64,000 nucleotides of DNA from Ophiodon elongatus (GCA_016806645.1 JACSYO010001998.1:354501-418500); one strand, 5' to 3'; numbered from the stretch's first letter, positions 1 through 11,271 are shown. Notes: generated by a model from the letters alone, not told the origin. Program-made: numbers and translations.

Positions 1-739
1 GGACACCTTCATAGGGAACGGCAGGGAACGGACTCCAAATGTCACAGTCCTGCACTTTGACCACCTCACAATAATTTTTTCCCACATGAACATGGGAAAG
101 TTAAATATCGTTCAAAATAAAATCACTAGGAATGTGGTCACAAAGCGTGTATGTCCTTCAATGATGCACTTCTTTGTAAAATTATCAAAAAATAAAGAAA
201 AAATAATGATATTCGATAAAAGATTCTGAAGTGAGCAGGTTCGAGGTGAGGAGCGCAAACATCGGCTCCTTGAGGTGATTCAGCCATCTGATCCAAATGT
301 TTGTTGGACACTTCTTTGTGAAGATTTTCCTCAACACGCTGGAGGGATAACGTATTACAACCTTACTTAGCCGCCACCACGACCCCGGCTTGCATAAGCC
401 ATTGAAATGCGTGGAAGAAGGATTGCATAACCACAGTGACATACTCCGTTTGACTCAATTATCAGCAGAAAGCAATGACCTTGTCAAAGGTCATCACCGT
501 CACAGAGAGAAAGAGACAGAAAGCCTTTGGATGGGATTGAACATTGGCGGGAAGAAAACAGCTCAATCTAAACCTTGCAAAGAGCTAGAAACATGTTGAA
601 ACTCCCAATACCAATAAGTCCTCCAACATATATGACCACATAGGTCGTTTGTTCCTACCCTCTACTACGACCCACAGGAGTGTTTCTTCAATTAGCGTCC
701 CTACCGGTGGCAGAAAATCATCGCGTCCTAATAGCTAAA
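1..739. other. Unassigned AT-rich sequence
   Basis: No gene, repeat family or RNA was recognised. Short ATG frames on both strands (minus 442-185, plus 390-599) overlap each other, match no known family and have no flanking splice signals that stand out. They are best treated as chance frames. Confidence 0.5.
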
Positions 740-1060
740 TGGAACGGTCGCAGTTTGGTTAGGGTTTCGGCAAAGATCATAGATTGGGTTAAGATAAGTA
801 CATTTGTTATGTAACCTAAGTTAAGTTAACTTACATGCATGACTCAAAATAAGTCAACCTTTCCGTTTAAACTACACAAACAGCATTCTCCTGGGTCAAA
901 GTCCTGTGTTTGTTCGACCCATCCATTCACCCCAAACCAATCCCCACGCACACTTTGTTGCTCGTGATACGACATCACCAGACTTCCTCCTTTGCTCCCG
1001 TCAGAATTGCTACGGCCACTGGAGGTTAACGCCCGACCATATTGTAAGCAAGTCTCGTAA
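740..1060 (-). repeat. Dispersed repeat family A, copy 1
   Basis: This stretch carries two hallmarks of family A in reverse orientation. One is a block of GTTAAGATAAGT and GTAACNTAAGTTAAGTTA words (about 788-830). The other is the segment CCTGGGTCAAAGTCCTGTG followed by TTTGTTCGACCC (about 891-922). Copy 4 (24830-25170) has the same two blocks in the same order and spacing class. The ends are unclear. Family A appears to be a non-coding interspersed element; its transposon class was not determined. Confidence 0.6.
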
Positions 1061-1289
1061 TAAGCTGATTGAATGGAGAACCCGGGGGGTCATTTTTGGG
1101 GGGGAGGACAGTCTCCATCAGTACAGTACACACACAAATTGACAAAAACACCCAGAAAAAAAAGCTTCAAAATATTTTATAGTGACACCGATATACGTAC
1201 AACCACTGCCCATAATTGACTATATAATAAGACTAGAACATTTCAGAGAAATTTTGACTGTGTGGCTGCAACTGCCGTAATATGTTGCA

Positions 1290-1308
1290 ATATATATATA
1301 TATATATA
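1290..1308. repeat. (AT)n microsatellite
   Basis: A 19-bp alternating TA run, flanked by the inverted heptamers TGCCGTA (1273-1279) and TACGGCA (1307-1313), so the run could form the loop of a small cruciform. Confidence 0.9.
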
Positions 1309-1325
1309 CGGCAAGATTACCATTT

Positions 1326-1449
1326 TAGCAATCGAATTAGCATTGTGTTAGCATTGTGTTAGCATCGCGTGAGCATTGCGATAGCATCAAGTTAGCATCG
1401 CACTAGCATCTCGTTAGCATCGCTTTAGCATTTCGTTAGCATCGCGTTA
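1326..1449 (+). repeat. Minisatellite, unit TAGCATCGCGT (11 bp)
   Basis: About eleven head-to-tail units of 11 bp. All keep the core TAGCAT or GAGCAT and vary in the last five bases (TGTGT, CGCGT, CAAGT, CGCAC, CTCGT, CGCTT, TTCGT). The period is fixed but the units have drifted individually, so the array is old or was amplified from variant units. No coding frame spans it. Confidence 0.9.
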
Positions 1450-2138
1450 AACAGGTGGAGGTCTTACAATGCCTTTGACTGAATATCTCCAAGTAATTTA
1501 TGTAGGTGTGTGCGTGTGTCAATGTCTTTGTGTCTGTGTGTCAAAGTATGTCTGTGTCTGTATGTCAGTATGTGTGTGAGGCGATGACCTCACGTGCTCT
1601 GAGCAGCGCAATACACACCCATTATGAAGTCAGAAAATGTCCCAAAATCTTCCTGAACTTGAACAAGGATCACATGAGAACCGTGCTAGCTATCAAAATG
1701 CCTTTTTGCCAAATAAACTCCAGACTTTTGTCAACGTTTGAAGCTATGAATCTTTCTTCTACGTTAAAGTATGGCGAGTCACTCTGGTTCCAAAGATGAG
1801 AGTTTTTTTGTGTTTTTTTGCTCTCTTCACGACGAAACACCATTCAAGTGAATGGGACCATTTCTCGCCTTTTTTAACAGTGCAAAATCTCAAAATAACG
1901 TGATCTCAATCAACTTCTAATCAAAGCTAAATGATAAAAAGTTCCAGCTTTTTTGCATTCCAAATCACCAACCCAGCGAGCATTTTTCTGTTGAAAAGAC
2001 GTTTAACATTGAAATTGGTTCAAAAGTTATTATTTTGTTTACCTATTATTAGAAAACGTTGATTGACCCTGTACATTTAGAGACCATATTACACTGGGAT
2101 TTGCAACTGTGAAATTTCCATCTACTACATTCTGCTAA
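1450..2138. other. TG-rich tract and unassigned sequence
   Basis: The block 1505-1585 is rich in TGTGTC/TGTCTG words. At 1975-2090 there are words of the AACGTTGA type (GACGTTTAACATTGAAATTG, AAAACGTTGATTGACCC) that resemble a common fish interspersed repeat. The match is too short and too diverged to assign. Confidence 0.4.
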
Positions 2139-2985
2139 TCGTCAACACGCTGTCTTTCAGTCTTAGTATTACTGGATCTCAGTGCTGCATTTGACACGGT
2201 CGAACATGACATACTACTAGACAGATTAAAAGTCTGGGTAGGACTCTCTGAAGCAGCACTTAATTGCTTTGAATCCTACCTGAAGGACCGAGAATACTTT
2301 GTGTCTGTAGCTAATTACACATCAGAGCTGACTAGGGTGACATGTGGTGTTCCCCAAGTTTCAATACTAGGGCCTCTTCTGTTCAACATCTACATGCTTC
2401 CACTGGCTCAGATTATGGAAAACAACAAAGTGTGTTATCATAATTATGCAGATGACACACAAATCTACATAACTATATCACCAGGGGACTATAATCCCAT
2501 AAAAGGGCTGAGTAAATGCATTGAACAAATCAACAACTGGATGTGCCAGAATTCTCTTCAATTAAATAAAGATAAAACAGAAGTAATTGTTTTTGGTAGC
2601 AAGGACAAACGATTGAAAGTCAGCGCTCAGCTTCAATCACTGATGTTAAAAACCACAAACCAAGCCAGAAACCTAGGTGTAGTTATGGATTCAGACCTCA
2701 ACCTGAACAGCCATATCAAGACAATTACAAAACCAGCCTACTATCACCTGAAGAATATAGCAAGGATTAGAGGACTTGTGTCAACAGGATTTGGAAAAAC
2801 TTGGCCACGCTTTTATCTTCAGTAGACTGGACTACTGTTACGGTGTGTTTACAGGTCTCTGTAAAAAGTCAGTCAGAAAGCTGCAGCTGATTCAGAACGC
2901 TGCAGCTCGAGTCCTCACTAAGACCAAGAAAGTGGATCACATCAGAAAAAGCACACTAAATTTTGTGCGAAAACCTTTTTAATAA
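2139..2985 (+). pseudogene. L2/Maui-type LINE reverse transcriptase, truncated and frameshifted
   Basis: This is a fragment of the reverse transcriptase of a non-LTR retrotransposon, the enzyme that would copy LINE RNA at the chromosomal nick. A frame open from 2139 to 2825 carries LDLSAAFDTVEHD (finger/palm motif with the first catalytic aspartate), GVPQ.SILGPLLFNIYM, the catalytic YADDTQIY box (YADD codons 2445-2456) and NKDKTEVIVFG, followed by NLGVVMDSDLNLNSHIK. At about 2790-2810 the frame shifts by one: the rest (LDYCYGVFTGLCKKS..KLQLIQNAAARVLTKTKK) is in another frame up to about 2950. The 5' endonuclease domain, the 3' untranslated region and the tail are absent, so both ends are truncated. 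Motif wording points to the L2 clade (Maui-like). The host gene calls it could mimic are excluded by the YADD box. It is inactive. Confidence 0.92.
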
Positions 2986-3890
2986 GTGAACTTTTGGTCA
3001 GAGACCTTGAAGGAAAAATGTGAGGAACATAAAAAATAAGCATGAATATCATTTGATCAAATTAAAAAGATTTATTTTTTAGAGTTATTCTAATGATTGG
3101 ATTATAATTTTTTTTGGGCTACAGAAATACTACTGATCCATTGATCCCACTATAATAACTCTTGGATGATATTGCTTGTGTTCCGCTCTTGGATCCTTTT
3201 TGATTTTCCTGGAACACCAGCACTGACGCTCAGGAAAATCACAAGTTTTTTAAGCATCTTTAACAGTACTGCTGAAGTTGTTATTGTTCGCACAGCCTTT
3301 TCTTGGTCGCATTTCCGCAATTCTTAGTATTTGCATTCAGCACAACACCTGCCCTTAGATAGCGTTAAGGGGGCGATACCTTTGTAATAATAAACAATCG
3401 GCTCTTCAGGAAAGAGAAAAAGAACACTGAAAGCTGACCGCTTATCCCTTTGCACCTGGGTGACAATTTAATCCATTTCCCAAAGCAATACTGTCAGGCG
3501 TTTGCTGGCTTGCAGCAAGTTTAAAGTCCCCCGTGGTAAACAAGCTATATAATATAAACAAATGGTGACATTAAGTCCACAGAGCAGACAGTGTAGAGCG
3601 TTGATGAAACTTGCTGCAAAGTTCAGTTTGAAGTGTGGAGGGGAGTCGATGAGGCAGGAGACCGTGGCATTCAGAGCCACCGCTGCTGCTGCTGGAAAGG
3701 GCCGTCGATACTAGAATGACATTAACTGTGAACAGCATCAATGCGTCTCATTGGATGTCAGCCCAAATGAGAAAGTATGTGTGCATGTATGTGTGAGTAA
3801 GTGAGAAAGCTAGTCTGCATGCCCTTCTAAGAATTGGATTTCCCAGAGATAGTAAGCCTCTACTGGGAAGGATTGGCCCCATTGTTGGGA
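2986..3890. other. Unassigned sequence
   Basis: AT-rich DNA after the LINE fragment. A minus frame at 3680-3468 has no recognisable similarity. No repeat words shared with other parts of the window were seen. Confidence 0.4.
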
Positions 3891-3893
3891 ATG

Positions 3894-3922
3894 GTGTGTG
3901 TGTGTGTGTGTGTGTGTGTGTG
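3894..3922. repeat. (TG)n microsatellite
   Basis: A 29-bp uninterrupted GT run directly upstream of the GAGGAC-type minisatellite. The same pairing with CA runs recurs at 58.0 and 58.7-58.9 kb. Confidence 0.95.
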
Positions 3923-3959
3923 ATTTGTTTGCAGGCAAGAGTTTGTGTGTATTCTTGTA

Positions 3960-4265
3960 TATGTATCCTCGTGAGGACCATAGAAGCCGAGCTTGACACT
4001 GAGGACGTTTTGGAAATTGAGGATCTTTTTTGGCAAATGGGACATTTTGATGAGTGTGGAAACTTTTTTAAAGCAAAAACATTTTTGGAAAGAGGGTGCA
4101 TTTTTGAAAATTGAGGGCTTTTTTCTTTTGAAAGACTGGACATTTTGGTTGATAATATTTTTGGAAAGTGAGGACATTTGGGAGATTTTGAGCACAATTT
4201 TAAGAGACGGGACATTTTTGGTGAGAAAGAAAGTTGAGGAAGGAGATATTTTAGCAAATAGAGAG
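3960..4265 (+). repeat. Degenerate minisatellite, core GAGGACATTTTGGAAA
   Basis: Roughly a dozen diverged units of about 17-22 bp. Examples are GAGGACGTTTTGGAAATT, GAGGATCTTTTTTGGCAAAT, GGGACATTTTGATGAG, CTGGACATTTTGGTTG and GTGAGGACATTTGGGAG. The units follow TATCCTCGTGAGGACCATAG next to a TG run. GTCCTC/GAGGAC words beside CA runs at 58026-58140 and 58718-58914 suggest one fish repeat family. Two overlapping frames (plus 3993-4334, minus 4308-3748) read through it, but they are products of the repeat and do not represent genes. Confidence 0.75.
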
Positions 4266-4269
4266 AAAG

Positions 4270-5425
4270 CGATTTCTCCTGTCTCCACTTCTCCAAAGCT
4301 TTGTTCATGTGTTCAACCTGATTTTAGATATTGAATGCATTATTGTATGTGTATAATCACATGAGCACGCAGTTATTTCTGCAAACGTACTTTTTATGTC
4401 TGAATGAAACTGTGAGGAAGTCTGACTGACACACAGCCATGCCCCTTTTCACAAGTAGGTAATGTTTTGTATTCCACACCTGAAAAAGGCGATAATACAT
4501 ACCAACACATAGACGACTAATTACACACTGACAGAATATCAACTCTAAAAAGAAATTGTGTTTGTGTGTCATTGCTGTGACCCAGTCGACTGATCAAAGG
4601 ATAATAGTGGGGCATGCGGAAAATAACACACTAATAAAAAAGCTAAATCACAAAAAAAAATTGTATGTGCATCCATGTGATCTTTAAACAAACGCTGGTT
4701 TCTGGTAGCAGATGGTTAGCTCTGGGATCAGCACACAGCAGCAGCTACGCACACAAACAGCTGTCTATTGGTTTATTTCAACTGTGCAAACTTTTCCAGC
4801 AACCCTTTGAGGTATTCAGAAACTTTTTTCCACATTTTGACCACAGGAACCTGGTCCAATTAAACTTCCTGAACAGTGCTTCTACTCCACAATACGTCCA
4901 TGTTCTTGAATCAGTGTGGAGTCTGCAAAAAAAAAATGAACATCAGTGACTGGTCAAACACAAACCTTCAGACTGAAGCCCAAAATCAGTGACTCTCAAC
5001 TTTCCCAAAGACTTGTTCTGGGGGATTGTGTCAAAGCGATTCAGATGTCCAGCAACTCCCTTTGGGAGGCAGTATGAACTGGTGCTTTTGCACTGGCTCC
5101 ATCTGAAACTGTTCACAGAAAGTGTTGCAGAGAAAAAAATAGACAATGGAGCTCAGTCAACTTCTCATGGGTTAAAAAGTAGCATCGCCCTCCTCCTCCT
5201 AACTTAATGTTTCATACACGTGATTTTTTTGTGTAAATACACAGCCTCCTTGCTTCGTGTTTGAGATTTGACCTCAGGAAATGAGGTTTGTTGCTGCGGA
5301 AACGCTGCAGGGAGTCTGCACTCATTAGAAAATCGGTAGGCAGCTGCCGTAATGAGCATTAAAAGCACCATTATGGTCTAGTTGGGTGATATTTATCCAC
5401 AAAGGACTTTTTAGTTAGTAGGTTG
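4270..5425. other. Unassigned sequence with one complex block
   Basis: No gene recognised. The part 5265-5400 is complex and repeat-free and holds several TAAT-type homeodomain words (GTAATGAGCATTAAAAGC, CATTATGG). It is listed below as a possible conserved non-coding element. The rest looks like unique AT-rich DNA. Confidence 0.35.
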
Positions 5426-5428
5426 GGT

Positions 5429-5447
5429 TATATATATATATATATAT
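5429..5447. repeat. (TA)n microsatellite
   Basis: A 19-bp alternating TA run. Confidence 0.9.
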
Positions 5448-5449
5448 TA

Positions 5450-6229
5450 GAAAAATATATTTACAGGATTGTTAATGAAGTGGTGACTGACCCTGACATT
5501 CCCTTCTCTATCAAGTCAAAATGTCCCCTTGACACTCACCGGTAAGCTTTAATTATACAAAGATTTCTTCATCAGACATCTGAAGTAGTGCTCAGTCTTT
5601 GAAAATACAACATTTTAATATGTGCAGAGAGAATGGTACAAAGCTTCAAGAGTCCTGGGAATGCGTTTGAAAAAATTCTGACTTTAAAATTATTGGATTT
5701 TGTTTTTCTGTTTTTCTAATCCAGATATCAAGAGACTATTTTTGATTAAAAAAAACATACTTCTTAACTGGATAATAAGTTTGATAACAAGTTAAGACGA
5801 ACTTTTGCCCACAAGATAAATGATATACTGTGCACAAGTTAATATCTTATGTGCAGAAGGTAAATACAGGATTTTCTTCTGGGGCCTTGGGGACTCAATG
5901 GGATGGGAACTTGATTCCTTCCCTGATTAGAAGTTAACTTCTCTGAAATGAGTTGCTACACTAAATTATAGTGAGGGATCCAACTGTTTTTTTAATAAAA
6001 CTTATTGGTTGGGGATTTCTGGGCTAAAAGATGTTGAGATACCAAACATACTTAGACATCAATGGCTTTACAATACATTTACTGTTCATGGTCCCGAGAG
6101 GCTGAATCCTTGAAATCAACTTCTGGATCTTAGGAACTTCTCTTATGAAATGCCATCTGGCCAGGCTGTTGACTTATGAAGAGTATTAGTATATAACCCA
6201 CATAATCTTGAGCCAGAAGGTGACATAGT
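5450..6229. other. Unassigned AT-rich sequence
   Basis: Contains A- and T-rich runs, with no open frame of note and no recognised repeat. Confidence 0.4.
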
Positions 6230-6880
6230 ATAAAGGGTGACAGAGTTTGCGTAGGGAGGAGGTCGGGGTGGATGGTAGAGATGTGAATCCTCACTTGCCT
6301 CTCAATTCGATTAAGATTCACCTGTCAACGAACAACCAAAGTCTTGCTCTTAGTTACACAAATTTAAAGAAAATGGTTTGTCTTAACTTTCACATCCAAA
6401 GAAGTGAAGCCTAATGCCCAAATACTCTGGATCGGGATCAAATGGTGCAGATAGATTAATAGAGGGACAGTATGAACCGTAACAGAAGAACAGCATTTCA
6501 CAAAAAAAAAAAAAGAAAAAGAAATTGAACCTACTTTCTCCATAACCGAAGACGGAGAGGAGAGGAAGATGAGAGGAGAGAAACTAAGCGTGACAATTAA
6601 TGACAGTAAAGAAACCAAACTCCTGATCACTCTTTTTTTATTTTATTTGTCACTGCACCAATGCAGAATTGTCGATGTCTGCATCGTGGTGCATCTTAGA
6701 ATTAAGACATGTACACAGCTCTAGTGGATGGACGGGTCAAACCACGTCAAGGTTGACTTACCTGACCTTACTTTTGTTCCATTACTTGCGTATGTGGGTA
6801 AACCAAACAACGATCTTCTCCTAAACCTAACCAAGAACTATAGTTTGGGCAGACGCACCAATCGCCTAAAAAACACTGAA
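6230..6880 (+). repeat. Dispersed repeat family A, copy 2, split by an hAT insertion
   Basis: The left part ends at GGGGTGGATGG (6265-6275). After the hAT MITE the family A text resumes as GTGGATGGACGGGTCAAACC at 6724, then AAGGTTGACTTAC and CCTAAACCTAACCAAGAAC (about 6819-6838). Copies 7 and 8 have the corresponding motif as GGTTGGATGGATGGTTGAAAC and GACGAGTGGGTGAAACAAAC without interruption. Copy 2 was therefore in place before the hAT element jumped into it. Confidence 0.65.
6276..6723. mobile_element. hAT-type MITE with perfect 8-bp target duplication
   Basis: A 448-bp non-autonomous DNA transposon. Its ends are TAGAGATGTG (6276-6285) and CACAGCTCTA (6714-6723); the second reads TAGAGCTGTG on the other strand, so the terminal repeats agree at 9 of 10 positions. 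The 8 bases before it, GTGGATGG (6268-6275), are repeated exactly after it (6724-6731). An 8-bp duplication with a TAGRGNTG terminus is typical of the hAT superfamily. Subterminal text (GTGAATCCTCACTTGCCTC, GCATCGTGGTGCATCTTAG) is familiar from fish hAT MITEs. It encodes no transposase and would depend on an enzyme supplied from elsewhere in the genome. Confidence 0.85.
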
Positions 6881-6889
6881 ATAACTTTT

Positions 6890-8690
6890 TGTAAGATATC
6901 ATATGAATTGTGTAAAAAAAAAAAAAAAACACAAATTACACAAAATACAGTAAAGCAGATACCTCATTATGCACAACTCTTCACACAAGGTAATTCAGGA
7001 ATAAATGTTCTGACTGCAGTTGAATTTGCTGCACACATTAGATCACATTCCTGCTCTCGAGGGGATGAACACTTTTGGTTGATGTGTACGTGGTGTGATG
7101 AAAAACGTACAGCTTCTATGGGTCTTTTGCTAGGTTTTAGATTTTTATTCTCATTAACCCTTTTCAATCCCAAAGAACCCTGAGTTGAACAAACATATTG
7201 CGCCACAAAACACTTCTTCTTCTTCTTCTTCCTCTATTTTTTTAAATCTGTGAATTAATGTGACAATACAAAGACGAAGAACGATGGAAGCTAATTAAAA
7301 CGGAAAAAGATAGTCAGTCAGTCAGTCAGTCATACACATCCTCCAGTGTCAAATATGATAATCTGGGAGCTGCCAAGTGCTCTACATGCATGAAGAACCC
7401 ATATTCACACCTGTGAAACAACCCTGACGTGTATAAGAATATCAGTTCAAGGGGAGTTGGAAGAGCTTCACTTTTACTTTGTTTATCTCTGAGAACTTTT
7501 CACACATAACTTTTTTGTAGTACGGGTAAAATGAATCAATCAATTAAACCTCCCATGTGAGGAAGTGCACAGTACTTATGAGGGAAAATCAGCTTGCAAA
7601 TGGGACAGCGGTTCTTTAGTTCGTCTTGTAGAACAAGTTTTTTAATAATGATAAGAGAGAAAAAAGTCACAACCAAACAAAACACACAGCCCGTCATACT
7701 TTTATCTTCTTTATTGATTTTTTTTCTCTCTCTTTCATATTCTTTTGGGACTCAGCAGACAGCAGATACAATGCCTTTTATCAGAGCAATGTGTGTAAAC
7801 AGAGCTGTTACCGTCAGTGCTGTCTACATCGCCTGAAAGCTCATTTATTCTTATTTTTGGTATTTCATCATGCTGTAAGGCAAACCTATGTGACATGTTT
7901 TTCCTACTATACTTTCCTTTCCTTAAATTAATAGCATTATTGAATTGTGTTCTCTTTTGACGCCACTACAACAAACTATAGGGTAAGGACTGTCTGTTTT
8001 TTATTCGATTATGTTGAGAACAGCTCTTTCCATCTACTTTACACTTTGTTGGGTTTTTGCTCGGGGAGTGCTTTGTCCGGTTTGGTGCAATTTGAACACG
8101 TTCAGTATCAATGAACTTTGAAAAAACAAGCAAATGGTGCTCTGCGTCTCAACGGGGGCGGAGCTTTAGGGCTTCCGTTTTTTTTTCTTCTGCTCTGCAT
8201 TTTTATCTGCCTCCTTCCCCTTTTTATGGAGGCTGGGTTGGGGATTGTAAATTCACATTTTGACCACATTTTGGGTGCAAATTGACTCATCTACCTACAT
8301 GGCAAGGATAACCATTTTGCGAGACATCTTTGTGAATATTAAATATACATAAATAGGCCTGAATAATAATATAATATTTATAATATTAAATATAAATATG
8401 ATATAGTAGGCCTGTAATACTTTAATATTTAATATGATGTTAGCAGAGAATAATGTCTGGTAAAATACAGACTTTGCAAATGTGCCGTACATAAAGACGT
8501 GAGGAGAATTCTAAATCACAAGAGGTCCCCTGGTATTACTAGTCCGGTGCGAAGAGGGCTAAATATTTTTTTGCTTTTTTGTGAAATTTATTGAAGGCAC
8601 AGGTTTTATTGCAGCAGTAGAATGACTCCTGCATTTTCTGGGCTACAAATTGTTTCCCATTACACAGCAGGTGGTTTTTCTTGGGACGTC
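6890..8690. other. Unassigned sequence with simple runs
   Basis: Contains an A run of about 15 (6914-6930), a CTT run (7210-7230), an AGTC run (7312-7332) and an AT-rich block (8335-8440). A plus frame at 6728-7183 crosses the A run and the family A copy and is not a gene. Confidence 0.4.
7312..7332. repeat. (AGTC)5 microsatellite
   Basis: Five uninterrupted tetranucleotide units. Confidence 0.9.
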
Positions 8691-8696
8691 ACAAGA

Positions 8697-9011
8697 TCAC
8701 TCGAAGATCACGGGATCACATTTCCCACCAAAATCCATCTTATCCTTAACGTAATGCGTTAGTGTTAGAGCAATCCGCATCCTCGTCAGGAGCTTCTGGA
8801 AGATACGGGCGCCCTTCGGTGTCTGCGAGACAACGTGAAGAGGAGACTCGTTCCGCACAATGGCGGTTCCTGAAGACGCCAACCGTAGTCGGTGCAATCG
8901 CATCCGTTCCATCACTGGAGAGCGGCGGTGAAGGCTTTCCTCAAATGGAAAAGATGTTTTCACTATTCTCTCGACTCGCTTTGGCAAGAGTTTGACTGTC
9001 AGATGGGTCAT
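8697..9011 (-). other. CpG-rich block with an unrecognised 104-codon frame
   Basis: This block has clearly more CpG than its surroundings (for example around 8800-8940). On the minus strand it carries a 104-codon ATG frame; on the plus strand a 77-codon frame is open over the same bases. The minus product is basic and has no signal peptide, membrane segment or domain that I recognise. No convincing splice sites were found. It could be an exon fragment, a piece of an unknown mobile element or a CpG-rich regulatory sequence. I do not claim that it is a gene. Confidence 0.2.
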
Positions 9012-9019
9012 TCAAGCAC

Positions 9020-10960
9020 CTGCCAAATATATATTTTTTGAAAGTGCCTTCCCTTTCCGATGACGGCTTCTCAGATGGTTCTGTGGAAACAAACCATCTG
9101 GCGGGTCAGGTTAACAAATTTCCACAGTGTCTATACTGAAACATCTAAACTACAGCAGGGCCCCCGACATGTCGGGGAAAACCCTTTCATTTTGCTTTTC
9201 AGTCACGGAAAACAGAAAGGAAAAACTGATCTGGTTTAAATGTGAGTTTCATATTTTTTAGAGAGTGCGTTTACGCCTTATAATCCAATGTTTTTTATCC
9301 CGATGTTGCATTTGATTATGCTGCCGACACCGCCCCAATTTCCTCCATCTGTTCTTTGCATATTTATCATCTCTATTCATCTCTCACACTCTTGTGCACA
9401 GTTGGCTGTCAAGCAGCCATCTCAACATCTTCAGAGAAGAAGTAATCTTTTCCGCCACAGACTCGACGGTCCATTGTCGTGCCATATGGTGTAAACAAAC
9501 GTTAAACACTGGAGACGGTGCGGCAGATGACTGAATGATTCGCGACACAGGACATGCGGTGGTGGTGGGGGGTGGGGGGGGGGCACTAAGGAGGCCTCGA
9601 GTGAATGATCAAGGCGTTTGTCTAAGCTGCTCACTTGTTGAGTGGTGCTGATGGACCAAGCCACCATGTTGGATGAGTAGCAGTGCCAAATAACACTCAA
9701 ACCCTTTTCTTCGGATAAGAATAAATAATCAAATTCTGTAGAAGAAAATGCTCGCACAGGCTGAGAATAGTAACAAACTGTTCCGTTCTACGCATAATTA
9801 CGGATGAGAGTCCGACAGTTCCCGCTTCACGCACCGAGGTGCGACATGGATGTGGCATCGACTTCAGTTTGCACCGTGAACGTTCTGGCACAAACGTAGT
9901 TTGGTTATTCTGAAGCTCCTTCACCAACAAAACCATGACCTGAAAATTCCACTGGTTCTTTTATCTTCTCTTCATGTTTTATAACATGTTTTTGTAAAAG
10001 AGTTGCATGGAAACAGGTCGCGTGGGACCGTGGCCGGGCTCTTGTCGGATATTCTCTTTTTGCACAGTAAAATATTTGATTCATCAAAACAGTATCTCTG
10101 ATTGAGCTGCCTGCGTTGTGGACAGGGAGACGTGAATCAATGTTTTGATGAATAAAATCGTCCTCACGATCATTTCCTTCTATTCTTTATTCTTTCTGGC
10201 ACGTCTCAGGTTAAATTGACATTTTTTGGTTCTTTCTGATGTATTTTTTATATTTACTTCATGTATTTGTGTTAAAACAAAGCACTCAATAATGCAAACA
10301 GGTAAGGTTGTATGAGAGAAACACAAACCCACCAAAGAATCATGAAAATAAATATAATTATGACCACCCATGAAAAGCGACCTGACATGCAAAGGGGAAC
10401 GGAACAGAACTATTGCCTGAGAATATAAAGACAGAAAAAACCCTACACACACTATTAATCTACTTATAGGGACCTGTTTCTGGTCATTTTTAAAAGAACA
10501 AAAGTAGAAGGTCTTTAAGGTCTTCACCCAGAATGTTACTGCAAATGTGCTTTTTATTTCTTTTTTTAAAGAAATTGTCAAGAGGGGACTTGCACCCATG
10601 AGTGATGTCTACTAACAAAGAGGGGACGTTATTATACTGCAGAGTGTTTGTTTAATCTAATACTTCCTTTCTTTCTATCTGTTGAGCATTTTATTTTATG
10701 TGATCATAGCAAATTATTCTGATGGCATAAATGTTTGCTGAAACATTAAATAAACCCGGTACACATGTGGGCAGTGCTTGCAGCTTTGATGCTCAGTTTC
10801 CAAAGCATTTATTTTAAGAGACTAGCGGGACATTGGGCCCTTTTTGACTTTTAATTCCTACACTTAAGAGCTTTAATTATCCGACATTCCTCCACTGTGT
10901 GTTTTTAAGTATGAGTAGTTAGGCACCAAATGACCCTACTGGTCCGTGTTTGTGTTAGTA
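9020..10960. other. Unassigned sequence with a G tract
   Basis: The run 9558-9583 is nearly all G with single T breaks and could fold as a G-quadruplex. A minus frame of 139 codons (10599-10180) has no recognisable family. A small stem, CAGATGGTT with AACCATCTG, lies at about 9073-9101. Nothing else was seen. Confidence 0.4.
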
Positions 10961-10961
10961 T

Positions 10962-11270
10962 GCAGCCTGGTCCCCTAAAAAATTACGTTCCCATATAACA
11001 GAATTGCATTGACAGTTAAGTTTCGAGGAAACATCATTCTTTTGGATTACATCAGAATCGGAACCATTTATTGTACGTTGCACATACAAGGAATTTGACT
11101 TGGTGAAAGGTGCATAACAATAAACAAAAACAAACATTTGTTTGTGACGTATCACAAATACATTTATAATCATAGCCGGGGTGCATTGGTGAGTCACGCA
11201 CAGGACTTTTACCCAGGAAACCGCTATTCGTGTCCCAAAAGTCAAAGCTTACTTATGTTAATTCAGTCTA
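10962..11270 (+). repeat. Dispersed repeat family A, copy 3, with a nested insertion
   Basis: Starts with GCAGCCTGGTCCCCTAAAAA, then AAATTACGTTCCCATATAAC and AGAATTGCATTGACAGTTAA. It resumes after a short insertion with GACGTATCACAAATACATTT and ends with GGACTTTTACCCAGGAAACC and GCTATTCGTGTCCC. Copy 7 (57285-57570) has the same blocks in the same order without the interruption at 11053-11133. Confidence 0.8.
11053..11133 (-). mobile_element. LINE 3'-end fragment nested in family A
   Basis: About 80 bp of foreign sequence lies between two ACAT tetramers (11049-11052 and 11134-11137), which may be its target duplication. Read on the minus strand it contains CAAATTCCTTGTATGTGCAA and GTACAATAAATGGTTCCGAT, the type of 3' end (AATAAA-like, then GATTCTG) common to fish LINEs. 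The remainder is A/AAAC-rich. It is a very short 5'-truncated copy. The LINE clade cannot be told. Confidence 0.45.
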
Positions 11271-11271
11271 T

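Noticed and set aside
1326..1449. CRISPR-like array
   Set aside because: Units are contiguous 11-mers without spacers, and the DNA is vertebrate.
3748..4334. Overlapping frames of 113-186 codons on both strands
   Set aside because: They read through the GAGGAC-type minisatellite and TG run. Periodic sequence keeps frames open on both strands.
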